Below are positions 18,546-27,274 of a stretch of 64,000 bases of DNA, piece by piece (positions within the stretch are counted from its first letter, which is position 1; the number at the start of each line of letters is the position of its first letter). The DNA is from Brevibacillus sp. DP1.3A (lineage in GTDB: Bacteria; Bacillota; Bacilli; Brevibacillales; Brevibacillaceae), in NCBI RefSeq assembly GCF_013284245.2, contig NZ_CP085876.1, positions 2,039,501-2,103,500 on the forward strand. Direction: 5' to 3'. Below the pieces are notes generated by a model that was not told the DNA's origin, did not search any database, and saw only the letters and a list, made by a program, of their open reading frames with translations. A program made the translations under genes and the position numbers.

Positions 18546-19748
18546 ATGATGTTCAAGGAGAAGCTCTCACCGGACAAGGTCCTACTTTTGCTATATGTAG
18601 TGCTTAAGCCCTTCTATTTCTTCCCAAGTGGCAATCCGCAAATCGCCGATTTTATTATGCTTATCCTGATCGCCTACAGCTTCTTGTTTCGCCTGGGTCG
18701 GGTGAACCGCAGACTCGGATTTTTTCTCTTCCTTACCCTTCTATTTTTGTACGACATTATGATGGTGAATGGCATATGGTCGATTGCACTCGGCGGAGAA
18801 ATGGATGTATTCAGCTCGACCAAGTGGTATTTGTACAACGGAGCCGTGATGCTTGCCCTGATTATTTTGTTCAGGCGCAACCCGCAAGAGTACGTCAAAT
18901 GGGTCTTCCTGGCTACGTCCACTTCCTTGCTCGTTCAGGCATTCATTCTCGTGACAGGACTGTCACCAGATAGCGGAGAGTTCAGGCAATCGTTGTTCTT
19001 CAACAATCCGAACCAGCTCGGCTATTTTGGACTTCTGTGCATGGGGATATGCTTGCTGTGTGCTCGCTTCGTATCTGTGAAGACCATTCCTCTCTTTATT
19101 GCGATCGGTACGGCGTTCAGCATTATTGCAGCGTCGTTGTCGAAAGCAGCGATCATTAGTGCCGTAGGGATGTACCTCGTTTTTTTGCTCCTCTCCATCA
19201 AAGAACGAACGGGCTTGTTTTGGTTGAATCTGCTTTGTGTGCTCGTCTCGTCCTTCACTGTCTTCTTCATCTATTTGTACACCAACGAAAACGTGCTGAG
19301 CGATGCATCTATTTACACACAAATCGAAGAACGAATGGTATCACTAGGGGAAGATTCGGATGACAATTTGGCAGCGCGGGGCTATGACCGGATTGCCAAC
19401 CATCCGGAGTACATTTTGTTCGGAGCAGGGGAAGGGATGTACGAGCGATTTAACAGCAGCATTTCGTTGGAACTCCATTCTACCTTAGCCAATCTGTTCT
19501 TCTCCTACGGCGTAATGGGCACGGTGTTGTTCATTCTCGTGATTTATGGGGCGGCTCGTGGGCATCGATTGGTTGCTTGGTATCCACTTGTCTTCCAAAT
19601 TTTGTACGGACTCACTCATAACGGAATTCGCGAAACGTTTTTCTGGATCATGCTCGCGCTGTATTTCGTTACAGCCGAAATCAATACGCGTCAGACCAAA
19701 AATGGCGGTGATCTGCTTGAAAAAAATCTTGCAAGTATGCGCAATTGA
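18546..19748 (+). CDS. Wzy-like polysaccharide polymerase / O-antigen ligase family
   Basis: A 400-residue polytopic protein with about ten membrane helices and one large extracellular loop around residues 245-320, the usual layout of Wzy and WaaL-like proteins. These families are poorly conserved, so the call rests on topology and on position: the operon has a flippase, chain-length regulator and initiating transferase but otherwise no polymerase. It begins directly after the previous stop; ATG 18546 or 18549 could be used. Its end overlaps the glycosyltransferase gene by 32 bases. Confidence 0.75.
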   Translation: MMFKEKLSPDKVLLLLYVVLKPFYFFPSGNPQIADFIMLILIAYSFLFRLGRVNRRLGFFLFLTLLFLYDIMMVNGIWSIALGGEMDVFSSTKWYLYNGAVMLALIILFRRNPQEYVKWVFLATSTSLLVQAFILVTGLSPDSGEFRQSLFFNNPNQLGYFGLLCMGICLLCARFVSVKTIPLFIAIGTAFSIIAASLSKAAIISAVGMYLVFLLLSIKERTGLFWLNLLCVLVSSFTVFFIYLYTNENVLSDASIYTQIEERMVSLGEDSDDNLAARGYDRIANHPEYILFGAGEGMYERFNSSISLELHSTLANLFFSYGVMGTVLFILVIYGAARGHRLVAWYPLVFQILYGLTHNGIRETFFWIMLALYFVTAEINTRQTKNGGDLLEKNLASMRN

Positions 19749-20946
19749 CCGCTCTGTAGAAAGCTTATTGTTTCCTTTGATTGAAAAGCTGATGGGTGAA
19801 GGCTACGAGGTGCATACCGCGTGTTCAGATACGGGGCGCTTTGATGTCCTAACAGCAAAGGGATTGACGCTCAGAAGAATTCCGATTAAGCGAAAGATCG
19901 ACCCGATTTCCAATTTGGTGACAATTGGGGCATTGTATCGGCTGATGAAAAGGGAGAAGTATGATGTCGTGCATGTCCATACGCCGATTGCCGCTGTTCT
20001 CGGTCGCGTGGCAGCAAGGCTGGCAGGAGTTCCGCATGTCATTTACACAGCGCATGGCTACTTCTTTCATGAGGGCATGAGCAAAAGTACGTATCAGATG
20101 TACTACACGCTGGAAAAATGGTTTGCCCGGCATATGACTGACTATCTTTTGCTTCAGAGTCGAGAGGATTACGAGTTGAGCGTGAAGGATAGCTTCTCCT
20201 CCCAGACGGAGCGGATTCTGCACATTGGCAACGGCGTTGATCTCACAGAACGCTTTCACCCGCGACACGTAACGAGAGAAAAGGTCCAGACTATCAAGTC
20301 CTCACTGGGGCTGCGGGATGAGCATGTGGTGATCACCTATGTAGGACGCATGGTTTCGGAGAAAGGAATTTTTGAGCTGTTGGAAGCCTTTCGCAAGCTG
20401 GCGGGTGAATTTCCGCGCCTGCGCCTCTTGTTGGTGGGGGACGTGTCTTCCAGTGAACGCGATCAGCGAGGCCAGGAATTCGTGGGGCTTTGCCGACAGC
20501 ATCCGCAAATCATTTTGGCTGGATTCCGCACAGACATCCCGGAGCTGATGGCCGCCAGCGATATATTTGTTCTTCCCTCTCATCGCGAAGGGCTGCCTCG
20601 TTCCATCATTGAGGCGATGGCGATGGCAAAACCGATCGTCGCCACGAATATCCGTGGATGTCGGGAAGAAGTCAGGGACGGTGTCAACGGATTTTTAGTA
20701 GAACCGAAACAGGTATGTCCCTTGTATGCAGCCTTAAAAAAGCTCGTAATCGATTCCAGACTCAGAGAAGCATTCGGGCAGAACAGCCGCTGCATCGCGC
20801 TTGAGCACTTCGATGAGCGAACGGTCCTTGCGAAGCAGGCGGCCTTGTTTGCCCAACTGACTGGTCAGCTACGAGAAGAAAGAGGGCAGGAGAAAGGAGG
20901 CAGCGGAGAAGATTGGACAAGACGGGAGCATTCGTCATTTCCCTAG
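19717..20946 (+). CDS. Family GT4 glycosyltransferase
   Basis: A 409-residue GT-B enzyme. The N-terminal half carries VVHVHTPIAAVLGRVAARLAGVPHVIYTAHG. The C-terminal donor site has SHREGLPRSIIEAMAMAKPIVATN with the EX7E motif. I chose TTG 19717 (MKKILQVCAID), because many relatives start this way and GGCGGTGA lies upstream; an in-frame ATG at 19702 is an alternative. It is the only evident GT-B glycosyltransferase in the operon, so the repeat unit may be short or some transferases may be encoded elsewhere. Donor and linkage are unknown. Confidence 0.85.
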   Translation: MKKILQVCAIDRSVESLLFPLIEKLMGEGYEVHTACSDTGRFDVLTAKGLTLRRIPIKRKIDPISNLVTIGALYRLMKREKYDVVHVHTPIAAVLGRVAARLAGVPHVIYTAHGYFFHEGMSKSTYQMYYTLEKWFARHMTDYLLLQSREDYELSVKDSFSSQTERILHIGNGVDLTERFHPRHVTREKVQTIKSSLGLRDEHVVITYVGRMVSEKGIFELLEAFRKLAGEFPRLRLLLVGDVSSSERDQRGQEFVGLCRQHPQIILAGFRTDIPELMAASDIFVLPSHREGLPRSIIEAMAMAKPIVATNIRGCREEVRDGVNGFLVEPKQVCPLYAALKKLVIDSRLREAFGQNSRCIALEHFDERTVLAKQAALFAQLTGQLREERGQEKGGSGEDWTRREHSSFP

Positions 20947-21923
20947 ACTTTGAACTTTACTGGGGCGTCCGAGACAAGAGAACCATTCAGTCATATGAGC
21001 AAAATTTGTTAGGCGTTCGTCACGTGATCCCCGCACTTTTGGAACTGTTTGCCAAGTATGAAATGCATGTCACTTGGGCTACTGTCGGTTTTTTGTTTTG
21101 CGAGTCGCGTAAGGAGCTAGCAGGCGTCGTTCCACGGCATCTCCCGGCGTATTCCGATGAAAAGCTGTCACCCTATCCCTATTTGGACACAGATGCGATC
21201 GGAGAGCATGAGCAGGTCGATCCGTATCATTTTGCTCCTTCCTTAATCAAGCTGATATCCTCTTACCCGCATCAATTCATCGGAAGCCACACTCTTTCCC
21301 ACTATTATTGTCTAGAGCCGGGACAGACTCCCGAAGCTTTTGCTGCCGATCTTGATTCTTTTCATAGAGTGACTCGCAAAAAAGGATACTCACCTTCCAG
21401 CATCGTTTTTCCGCGAAATCAGGTGAAGTCTGCCTATTTATCTTTGTGCAAGAAAAAGGGGTTCCGTTCCTATCGCGGCAACGAGCAGTCTTGGATGTAT
21501 CACACAAAAGGGGCTGCCGAAGAGACATTGTTCAAACGAGCCATGCGACTGATGGATGCGTATGTGAATCTCTCTGGTCATAACAACTATGAATCATTGC
21601 AGCGTAGTCCAGAGGGAATGGTCGATGTTCCATCCAGCCGGTTTTTGCGTCCTTATTCTCCCCGATTACAGCGGTTGGAGAAATGGCGCATGAATAGAAT
21701 CAAATGCGACCTGACTCATACGGCGGAGCGCAATCGCTTGTATCATCTGTGGTGGCATCCGGAGAATTTTGGGGATCACATCGAAGAGAATCTGTCCTTT
21801 TTGGAGGAAATACTCCAGCATTACACCATGTTACGCGAGAGGTACGGCATGCAGAGCCTCAGCATGGAGGAAGCGGCAGCGAAGTGGAATCAACAGGAGG
21901 TGCGGCATGAAGTCCTTGTTTGA
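20913..21923 (+). CDS. Polysaccharide deacetylase-like protein (NodB fold)
   Basis: A 336-residue protein of the carbohydrate-esterase-4 fold. SLDFELYWGVRD supplies the first metal and catalytic Asp residues, and GSHTLSHYYC supplies His-x3-His. It has no signal peptide, so it would act in the cytoplasm on a lipid-linked or nucleotide-linked intermediate. This sub-branch (LDFELxWG) is typical of polysaccharide loci. The TTG at 20913 follows AAAGGAGGCAGCGGAGAA and overlaps the glycosyltransferase end by 34 bases. Confidence 0.82.
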   Translation: MDKTGAFVISLDFELYWGVRDKRTIQSYEQNLLGVRHVIPALLELFAKYEMHVTWATVGFLFCESRKELAGVVPRHLPAYSDEKLSPYPYLDTDAIGEHEQVDPYHFAPSLIKLISSYPHQFIGSHTLSHYYCLEPGQTPEAFAADLDSFHRVTRKKGYSPSSIVFPRNQVKSAYLSLCKKKGFRSYRGNEQSWMYHTKGAAEETLFKRAMRLMDAYVNLSGHNNYESLQRSPEGMVDVPSSRFLRPYSPRLQRLEKWRMNRIKCDLTHTAERNRLYHLWWHPENFGDHIEENLSFLEEILQHYTMLRERYGMQSLSMEEAAAKWNQQEVRHEVLV

Positions 21924-22554
21924 TCGTTGCGTTTCCTTCCTGATGCTCGTCATTCTGTCCCCACTGATTTTGCTAGTCAGTCTGCTCATTCGCTGGAAGC
22001 TGGGGTCTCCGGTTTTGTTTGTACAAGAGCGACCAGGTTTGCACGGAAAACCATTTTTCATCTATAAATTTCGCACGATGACCAATAAACGCGATGAGAG
22101 TGGAGAGCTTCTCTCTGACGAGCAGCGACTGGGATCATTCGGAACACTTTTGCGCAAGTATAGCCTGGATGAACTGCCGCAATTATGGAATGTGCTTCGT
22201 GGTGAAATGAGCCTCGTAGGACCGAGACCGCTACTGATGGAGTATCTGCCGCTGTACACACCGCGGCAGTTGAAGCGACATGACGTAAAGCCGGGGATTA
22301 CAGGCTGGGCGCAGGTCAATGGGAGAAATGCGATTGACTGGGAGCAAAAGTTCGAGCTGGACGTCTGGTATGTAGAAAATGGCAGCTTTTTTCTGGATAT
22401 GCGGATTATCGGTCTGACGATCAAGCGCGTTTTTCAATCGACAGGCATAAATCAGCAGGGCAGCGTCACGGTAGAAGACTTCAGAGGGAGTGAAAACACA
22501 GAGCGCGCTGGGAGGGAAGCATGTGAGCCTGATCGTACTCTCGGAACAGGATGA
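21907..22554 (+). CDS. Initiating phosphoglycosyl transferase (bacterial sugar transferase, EpsL/PglC type)
   Basis: A 215-residue monotopic enzyme with one N-terminal membrane-associated helix and the catalytic domain. KFRTMT, SLDELPQLWNVLRGEMSLVGPRP and KPGITGWAQVNGRN are the family signatures, including the Asp-Glu pair of DELPQ. It starts the repeat unit by moving a sugar-1-phosphate to undecaprenyl phosphate. The small size matches PglC/EpsL-type enzymes that take UDP-diNAcBac or similar, in line with the dehydratase and aminotransferase here. The ATG follows CAGGAGGTG. Confidence 0.92.
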   Translation: MKSLFDRCVSFLMLVILSPLILLVSLLIRWKLGSPVLFVQERPGLHGKPFFIYKFRTMTNKRDESGELLSDEQRLGSFGTLLRKYSLDELPQLWNVLRGEMSLVGPRPLLMEYLPLYTPRQLKRHDVKPGITGWAQVNGRNAIDWEQKFELDVWYVENGSFFLDMRIIGLTIKRVFQSTGINQQGSVTVEDFRGSENTERAGREACEPDRTLGTG

Positions 22555-23554
22555 TTGGACCGAATATTTGCGACGATTTTTAAATTTAGACGTGTCCTAC
22601 ACGAAAGAATACGTACAGCTTTACGCCAAAATGGAGCAGGGCACGCCAGAAGCTGTTTTTTTCAAGAGTGGGGAGAACGAGGTTTTCTACCCGTATTTGG
22701 TCAGACGTCTAGATGAGTGGATTCCCGGCTATGCCGATTTGGTTTCGATAGGATACGGAGGGCCATTCGTCGTGGGGGGACAGACGGCTGCTCGATTATT
22801 CCAGGAGCAATTCCACGTCTATTGTCGGTACAAAAACTATCTGACGGAAACGGTTCGCTTTCATCCGTTGCTGGGGAATGCAGAGCTATTCGCGGGTCAG
22901 ATGCGCCTGGATCTGGTGAGGATGGTAACGGCGGTCGATTTGCGCCCTACACTTGCCTACATTCGTGCCCACTATACGCAAAATGTTGGACGAAATATGA
23001 GGAAGGCAGCGGCAAACGACGTCCGGATTACATTGGGCGGAACCGATTGGTTGCATTCTTTTATCCAGCTGCACCGGGAGACGATGGATCGCAATCAAGC
23101 CGCGGCGATCTACTACTATGCACAGGAATTTTTTGTGGGACTCATGAAAAAAACAGTGTTGTGCAAGCCGCGGCTTCTACTTGCCATCCATGAGGATCGG
23201 CCGGTGGCGGGAGTGCTTTTGCACAGTGGAAATCAATTTGCCCATTATCAGCTAGGGGCATCGCATACGGAAGACATGGCGCTTGGCGTCAACCACCTCC
23301 TCTTCGACGCCATGATTCAGCAGGCAAAGCTGGATGGAGCACAGCTGCTTCTCCTCGGAGGAGGAAATCTGGATGGAGATGGTTTGTTCCGTTTCAAGTC
23401 CTCGTTTGCAAATGGCAATCATTTTCCTTACTGGATGGGCAAGAAAGTTCACGATGAGGAAGTGTATTTGGCTTTGTGCCAAAAACTACAAGTCGATCAG
23501 GCTGGCGAGCAAGATTTTTTTCCTGCCTATCGCAATGGGGGGACGTCGAAATGA
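22523..23554 (+). CDS. GNAT/FemAB-like acyltransferase
   Basis: A 343-residue protein with two tandem GNAT-like lobes. FHPLLGNAE, YTQNVGRNMRKAAANDVRI and the C-terminal ALGVNHLLFDAMIQQAKLDGAQLLLLGGG resemble the FemAB/BioF2-type (Acetyltransf_6) superfamily. Such enzymes transfer acetyl or aminoacyl groups. The GTG start at 22523 is preceded by GGGAGGG, while the longer frame lacks a usable site. It overlaps the phosphoglycosyl transferase by 32 bases. It leads a four-gene block with an aminotransferase, a decarboxylase and an ATP-grasp protein, which suggests amide decoration of an amino sugar. Confidence 0.75.
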   Translation: MSLIVLSEQDDWTEYLRRFLNLDVSYTKEYVQLYAKMEQGTPEAVFFKSGENEVFYPYLVRRLDEWIPGYADLVSIGYGGPFVVGGQTAARLFQEQFHVYCRYKNYLTETVRFHPLLGNAELFAGQMRLDLVRMVTAVDLRPTLAYIRAHYTQNVGRNMRKAAANDVRITLGGTDWLHSFIQLHRETMDRNQAAAIYYYAQEFFVGLMKKTVLCKPRLLLAIHEDRPVAGVLLHSGNQFAHYQLGASHTEDMALGVNHLLFDAMIQQAKLDGAQLLLLGGGNLDGDGLFRFKSSFANGNHFPYWMGKKVHDEEVYLALCQKLQVDQAGEQDFFPAYRNGGTSK

Positions 23555-24723
23555 GTGCGAAGCAGCGGATCTTTTTATCACCGCCACATATGGGGGAGGA
23601 TGAGCGCGACTTGGTGGCAGACGCCTTTGCCTCCAATTGGATCGCACCGTTGGGGGAACACGTCGATGCTTTTGAGCGAGAGATTGCCCAATATGTGGGC
23701 GTAAAAGCTGCACTGGCTGTGTCCTCTGGTACGTCTGCTATCCATCTCGGGCTGAGGCTAGCAGGCGTCGCTCCGGGTGATACGGTGTTCTGCTCCAGCC
23801 TCACCTTTGTCGCCAGTGCCAATCCGATTCTGTACCAGGGAGCGACTCCAGTATTCATTGATTCTGAGGAAGGGTCTTGGAATATGTCTCCGCTGGCATT
23901 AGAGCGGGCCCTGCGGGAAGCGGCAGTAGCGGACAAGTTGCCCAAGGCGGTCGTCATCGTCAATTTATATGGGCAGAGCGCAGATATGGGACCGTTGATT
24001 GCGCTTTGTGAGCAGTATGGGGTGTGCGTGGTGGAGGATGCAGCAGAATCGTTAGGGGCTGTATACAAAGGGAGAATGAGCGGTGTCTTTGGGCATGTTG
24101 GGACCTTTTCGTTTAATGGCAATAAAATCATGACGACATCAGGTGGTGGAATGCTCGTCTCCGATGACGTTGAGGCGATCGAAAAGGCACGCTTCTGGTC
24201 GACGCAGGCGAAGGAGCCAGCCAGGCATTACCAGCATGAAGAGATGGGCTACAACTATCGGTTGAGCAACGTACTGGCGGCAATTGGCCGGGGGCAGCTG
24301 CGCGTTTTGGAGGAGCGAATCGAGGCAAGGAGAGGGATTTACAAGCGTTATGAACAAGCTCTCGGACAATTACCTGGTATTTCGTTCATGCCAGAGCCGG
24401 CGACAGGGCGATCCACAAGATGGCTGACCGTGATGACACTGAATCCAGCGGACGCGACAATCTCTGCTGCACAAGTGATCGATGCACTGGGCAAAGAAAA
24501 TATCGAAGCCCGTCCCGTGTGGAAGCCGATGCATCAGCAACCGTTGTTCGCACAGTGCCAATACTATTCGCACCAGCCTGATGAGAGTGTATCAGATCGT
24601 CTTTTTGTCCAAGGTGTTTGCTTGCCGTCCGGTTCCAGCTTGACCGCTGAACAGCAGGAGCGAGTCATCGGTGTTATCACGAACTGCCTCTTGAATCAGG
24701 AACAGGGGGTGCGCCATGTATAG
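23551..24723 (+). CDS. DegT/DnrJ/EryC1 PLP-dependent sugar aminotransferase (EpsN/PglE-like)
   Basis: A 390-residue aspartate-aminotransferase-fold enzyme. The start RIFLSPPHMGEDERD is typical of the EpsN/PglE group. AVSSGTSAIHLGLRLAGV forms the phosphate-binding region, and FSFNGNKIMTTSGGGM holds the PLP Lys near residue 191. It would aminate the 4-keto sugar made by the dehydratase at 11226. The start overlaps the preceding stop (ATGA). The PglD/EpsM-type N-acetyltransferase that normally completes bacillosamine is not seen, so the final sugar may be modified differently. Confidence 0.9.
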   Translation: MSAKQRIFLSPPHMGEDERDLVADAFASNWIAPLGEHVDAFEREIAQYVGVKAALAVSSGTSAIHLGLRLAGVAPGDTVFCSSLTFVASANPILYQGATPVFIDSEEGSWNMSPLALERALREAAVADKLPKAVVIVNLYGQSADMGPLIALCEQYGVCVVEDAAESLGAVYKGRMSGVFGHVGTFSFNGNKIMTTSGGGMLVSDDVEAIEKARFWSTQAKEPARHYQHEEMGYNYRLSNVLAAIGRGQLRVLEERIEARRGIYKRYEQALGQLPGISFMPEPATGRSTRWLTVMTLNPADATISAAQVIDALGKENIEARPVWKPMHQQPLFAQCQYYSHQPDESVSDRLFVQGVCLPSGSSLTAEQQERVIGVITNCLLNQEQGVRHV

Positions 24724-25987
24724 TTATGAGCAGATAGAAAAATGGCGTAGTCTCTGCTCGTCTTCCTTTTACGTACTGGACACAGTGAAGCTCTCCGAGA
24801 ACTATCGTCGTTTCCAACGGGCTTTTACTCGACGCTATGAGCATGTGGTCGTGGCGTATTCGTATAAGACCAATTACTTGCCGTTTTTATGCCAAAAGCT
24901 GCATCAGTTAGGAGCGCATGCAGAAGTCGTCTCTCGACTGGAGTACGAATTGGCACGAAAGCTCGGCGTAGATCCTGCGTCAATCATTTTTAACGGCCCG
25001 CTCAAAACGGAAGAGGACATTCACCTTGCCTTGGAGCAGGGGAGCCTGATCAATCTGGATTCTTTTTCGGAAATACCATGGGTGGTGGCCTACGCCAAGC
25101 AGTATCCCGAGCAGACGTTTCGGATTGGTCTACGAATTAATGTGGATTTGGCCAGGGGTGGAGTGAGTCCTCTGCAAAATGGGTACGAGGTCAGCCGATT
25201 TGGTTTTTGCGTCGAAAACGGCAATTTGGAAAAAGCCCTGAGCCAGTTGGCTGTCGCCTCGAATGTGCATGTAGTCGGGTTGCATGGACACTTTTCCACC
25301 AATCGCAGTGTCGGTGTGTATCGCCAAATTACGCGCCATCTATGCTGTTTGGGAAAGCAGCATTTGGGCGAGCGGCTTGCTTTTATCGATATTGGAGGCG
25401 GATTCTATGGCGAGCTCCCGACCTCGTTCGGGATGACGGCTGCTCCTACCTTTGAGGAGTACGCCGAAGCGATTACGTCAGTCGTGAAGGAGGAGCTGGC
25501 AGAGCTGGATCATGCTCCGTTGCTGATTCTGGAGCCAGGAATTTCACTCGTGGCAGATACCCTTGATTTCGTTTGCCAAGTCGTAGATGTCAAGGAGAAC
25601 AGAGGAGAGCGATTTGTTCTCGTAGATGGAAGCATTCACAATGTCAAGCCGACGATGCACGCGCATCTCTTGCCAGCCCGACTTGTGTGCAACCGCAAGT
25701 CAGTTCCAGAAGCGAGCTATCATGTCGTCGGGTATACGTGCATGGAAAAAGATTATTTGCTTCAAGGCTTCACCGGGCCTCTGCCTGATATCGGGGATTA
25801 TTTTGTCTTCGGACACGTAGGGGCGTATACGCTCGTCTTTAATCCTCCTTTTATTCGGGAGAGGCCGCCGGTTCTCGCCATCGACGGAAATGAAGCGGTC
25901 ATTGTGAGGGGAAAAGAGACTCTCCAACAATTCATTCCCGAATCGGTTTATCGTTTTCACGTTGACAAGCAGGGGGTAATGAACTGA
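24716..25987 (+). CDS. Type III PLP decarboxylase (ornithine/DAP/arginine decarboxylase-2 family)
   Basis: A 423-residue alanine-racemase-fold enzyme. VVVAYSYKTN carries the PLP Lys near residue 50. A His-Gly-His-Phe motif follows (GLHGHFSTN), then a Gly-rich phosphate loop IDIGGGF. The C-terminal GYTCMEKD matches the Cys-x-Glu-x2-Asp-like active-site segment. It resembles diaminopimelate decarboxylase but lies inside a polysaccharide operon, not a lysine operon. It could decarboxylate a free or carrier-bound amino acid, as BtrK does in butirosin synthesis. It overlaps the aminotransferase by 8 bases. The substrate is unknown. Confidence 0.82.
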   Translation: MYSYEQIEKWRSLCSSSFYVLDTVKLSENYRRFQRAFTRRYEHVVVAYSYKTNYLPFLCQKLHQLGAHAEVVSRLEYELARKLGVDPASIIFNGPLKTEEDIHLALEQGSLINLDSFSEIPWVVAYAKQYPEQTFRIGLRINVDLARGGVSPLQNGYEVSRFGFCVENGNLEKALSQLAVASNVHVVGLHGHFSTNRSVGVYRQITRHLCCLGKQHLGERLAFIDIGGGFYGELPTSFGMTAAPTFEEYAEAITSVVKEELAELDHAPLLILEPGISLVADTLDFVCQVVDVKENRGERFVLVDGSIHNVKPTMHAHLLPARLVCNRKSVPEASYHVVGYTCMEKDYLLQGFTGPLPDIGDYFVFGHVGAYTLVFNPPFIRERPPVLAIDGNEAVIVRGKETLQQFIPESVYRFHVDKQGVMN

Positions 25988-26947
25988 ATGAACGTTCTTG
26001 TGACCAGTGTAGGCAGGCGAGTCAAGCTGCTCCACTATTTTGTATGCGAATGGGGTGACACTGGCAAAATCATAGCAGTCGACTGCGACCCGACGGCCCC
26101 AGCCCTGTACGCTGCCCATCATCACGAGCAGGTGCCGCGTATCGATGATCCTGGTTATCTCGATGCCCTGCTGCAAATTTGCCAACGGTACGAGATTAAG
26201 GCAATCCTCTCCTTAATTGACCCTGAGCTGACACTGTTAGCTGCGCATGCAGATCGTTTCTACATGCAGGGCATCGAGGTGATCGTGTCCAGCCGTGATG
26301 TAATCGAGATGTGCTTGGATAAGATGGCAACGCATGATTTTTTGTCCGCGCACCAGATTCCCACTATTCCCACCTTTACAAAAATGGACGAGGTACAAGC
26401 AGCGCTTTTGGCAGGACAGATTACGTATCCATTGATCGTCAAGCCGCGGTATGGAAGTGCCAGTTTGGGCATCACACGTGTGGAGAATGATCAAGACTGG
26501 CCCGTGCTCATGGAAAAAACGGAGGATGTCGTCATTCAACCGTTCTTACAGGCAGAGGAGTACGGAGTGGATGGCTATGTGGATCTGATCTCGGGAGAGC
26601 TGGTGACACTTTTCACCCGCCAAAAGCTGCGAATGCGGGCAGGGGAGACGGATCGCTCCCTCGCGGTAAAAGATCCGCGTTTGCTATCACTAGCGAAGGA
26701 ACTCATTCGTGTCCTAGAGCCGCGTGGGCCCATTGACATCGATTGTTTTTTGGTGGGAGATCAGTACGTTGTGTCGGAGATCAATCCCCGTTTTGGCGGT
26801 GGGTATCCGCATGCTCACGAAAGCGGAGTGAACAGCGTGCGTGCGCTTCTCCAAAACATAAAGGGTCTGGTGAATGTGCCAAAAGTGGGGGAGTACAAGG
26901 AAGGAAGCATCATGATGAAATACGATGAGGTCATGTTTTTGGAGTGA
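25988..26947 (+). CDS. ATP-grasp carboxylate-amine ligase
   Basis: A 319-residue ATP-grasp protein. It has an N-terminal Rossmann-like preATP domain (MNVLVTSVGRRVKLL), the ATP-binding YPLIVKPRYGSASLGI, and metal-binding SEINPRFGGGYPHA. It is shorter than a carbamoyl-phosphate synthase and resembles PylC/BtrJ-like stand-alone ligases that make acyl-phosphates and amide bonds. It abuts the decarboxylase gene without spacer and is the last gene of the operon. It probably activates an amino acid or sugar carboxylate (the dehydrogenase at 9893 would make a uronate). That role is inference. Confidence 0.82.
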   Translation: MNVLVTSVGRRVKLLHYFVCEWGDTGKIIAVDCDPTAPALYAAHHHEQVPRIDDPGYLDALLQICQRYEIKAILSLIDPELTLLAAHADRFYMQGIEVIVSSRDVIEMCLDKMATHDFLSAHQIPTIPTFTKMDEVQAALLAGQITYPLIVKPRYGSASLGITRVENDQDWPVLMEKTEDVVIQPFLQAEEYGVDGYVDLISGELVTLFTRQKLRMRAGETDRSLAVKDPRLLSLAKELIRVLEPRGPIDIDCFLVGDQYVVSEINPRFGGGYPHAHESGVNSVRALLQNIKGLVNVPKVGEYKEGSIMMKYDEVMFLE

Positions 26948-26979
26948 ATGCAACCACCATCATCTTTCATGAGCCGGGC

Positions 26980-27014
26980 ATGGGCAGGAAGCAAAACGGA
27001 GTTCCTGCCCTCTC
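26980..27014 (+). terminator. Stem-loop at the end of the polysaccharide operon
   Basis: A perfect 9-bp stem GGGCAGGAA/TTCCTGCCC with an 11-base loop, 34 bases after the last stop. Only TCTC follows, so termination may be partial. Confidence 0.5.
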
Positions 27015-27063
27015 ACTGCATTCCTGCACCAAAATTTCATAGTGCCGGTGTATCTCTGTACTG

Positions 27064-27072
27064 TGCTACAAT
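27064..27072 (+). promoter_or_regulatory. Candidate extended -10 promoter of the rlmA leader
   Basis: TGCTACAAT reads as an extended -10 (TGn plus TACAAT). No good -35 is visible. It would start transcription near 27079 and give a leader of about 195 bases in front of the methyltransferase. Confidence 0.35.
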
Positions 27073-27131
27073 CATAGTTGAGCGTTCATTACAGTCGCTC
27101 ACTTGATTGAAGGTCAGGAGTGTTTCTTGTT

Positions 27132-27164
27132 ATGGTTATGATCCAATTCGTTCGTAATCGGTAA
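27132..27164 (+). CDS. Candidate leader peptide upstream of the rRNA methyltransferase
   Basis: A ten-codon reading frame, MVMIQFVRNR-stop, 11 bases after AGGAG (27116-27120). It ends in Arg-Asn-Arg, a +x+ motif known to favour macrolide-dependent ribosome stalling. It also resembles the start of the ErmB leader peptide (MLVFQMRNVD). A terminator-like hairpin follows 23 bases after its stop, then the methyltransferase gene. Translation is inferred from layout only. Confidence 0.45.
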   Translation: MVMIQFVRNR

Positions 27165-27187
27165 TGTGAGGTACAGATCAACGTAAT

Positions 27188-27221
27188 CCCGCATTTTTTT
27201 GAAAATGCTTGGGGTTTATTT
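27188..27221 (+). terminator. Attenuator-like terminator in the rlmA leader
   Basis: CCC plus GCATTTT pairs with AAAATGC plus GGG, with a small bulge and a 4-base loop. TTTATTT follows. It lies between the leader peptide and the methyltransferase start, the position of a conditional terminator. Confidence 0.5.
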
Positions 27222-27274
27222 GACTGTGCCTTTTTTCATTCACCGAAATACGAATGAATGGGGTGCTTTTTTTG

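Noticed and set aside
24716..25987. Calling the PLP decarboxylase lysA (lysine biosynthesis)
   Set aside because: Only superfamily motifs are shared; its place inside a polysaccharide operon beside an ATP-grasp enzyme argues against a lysine biosynthetic role.
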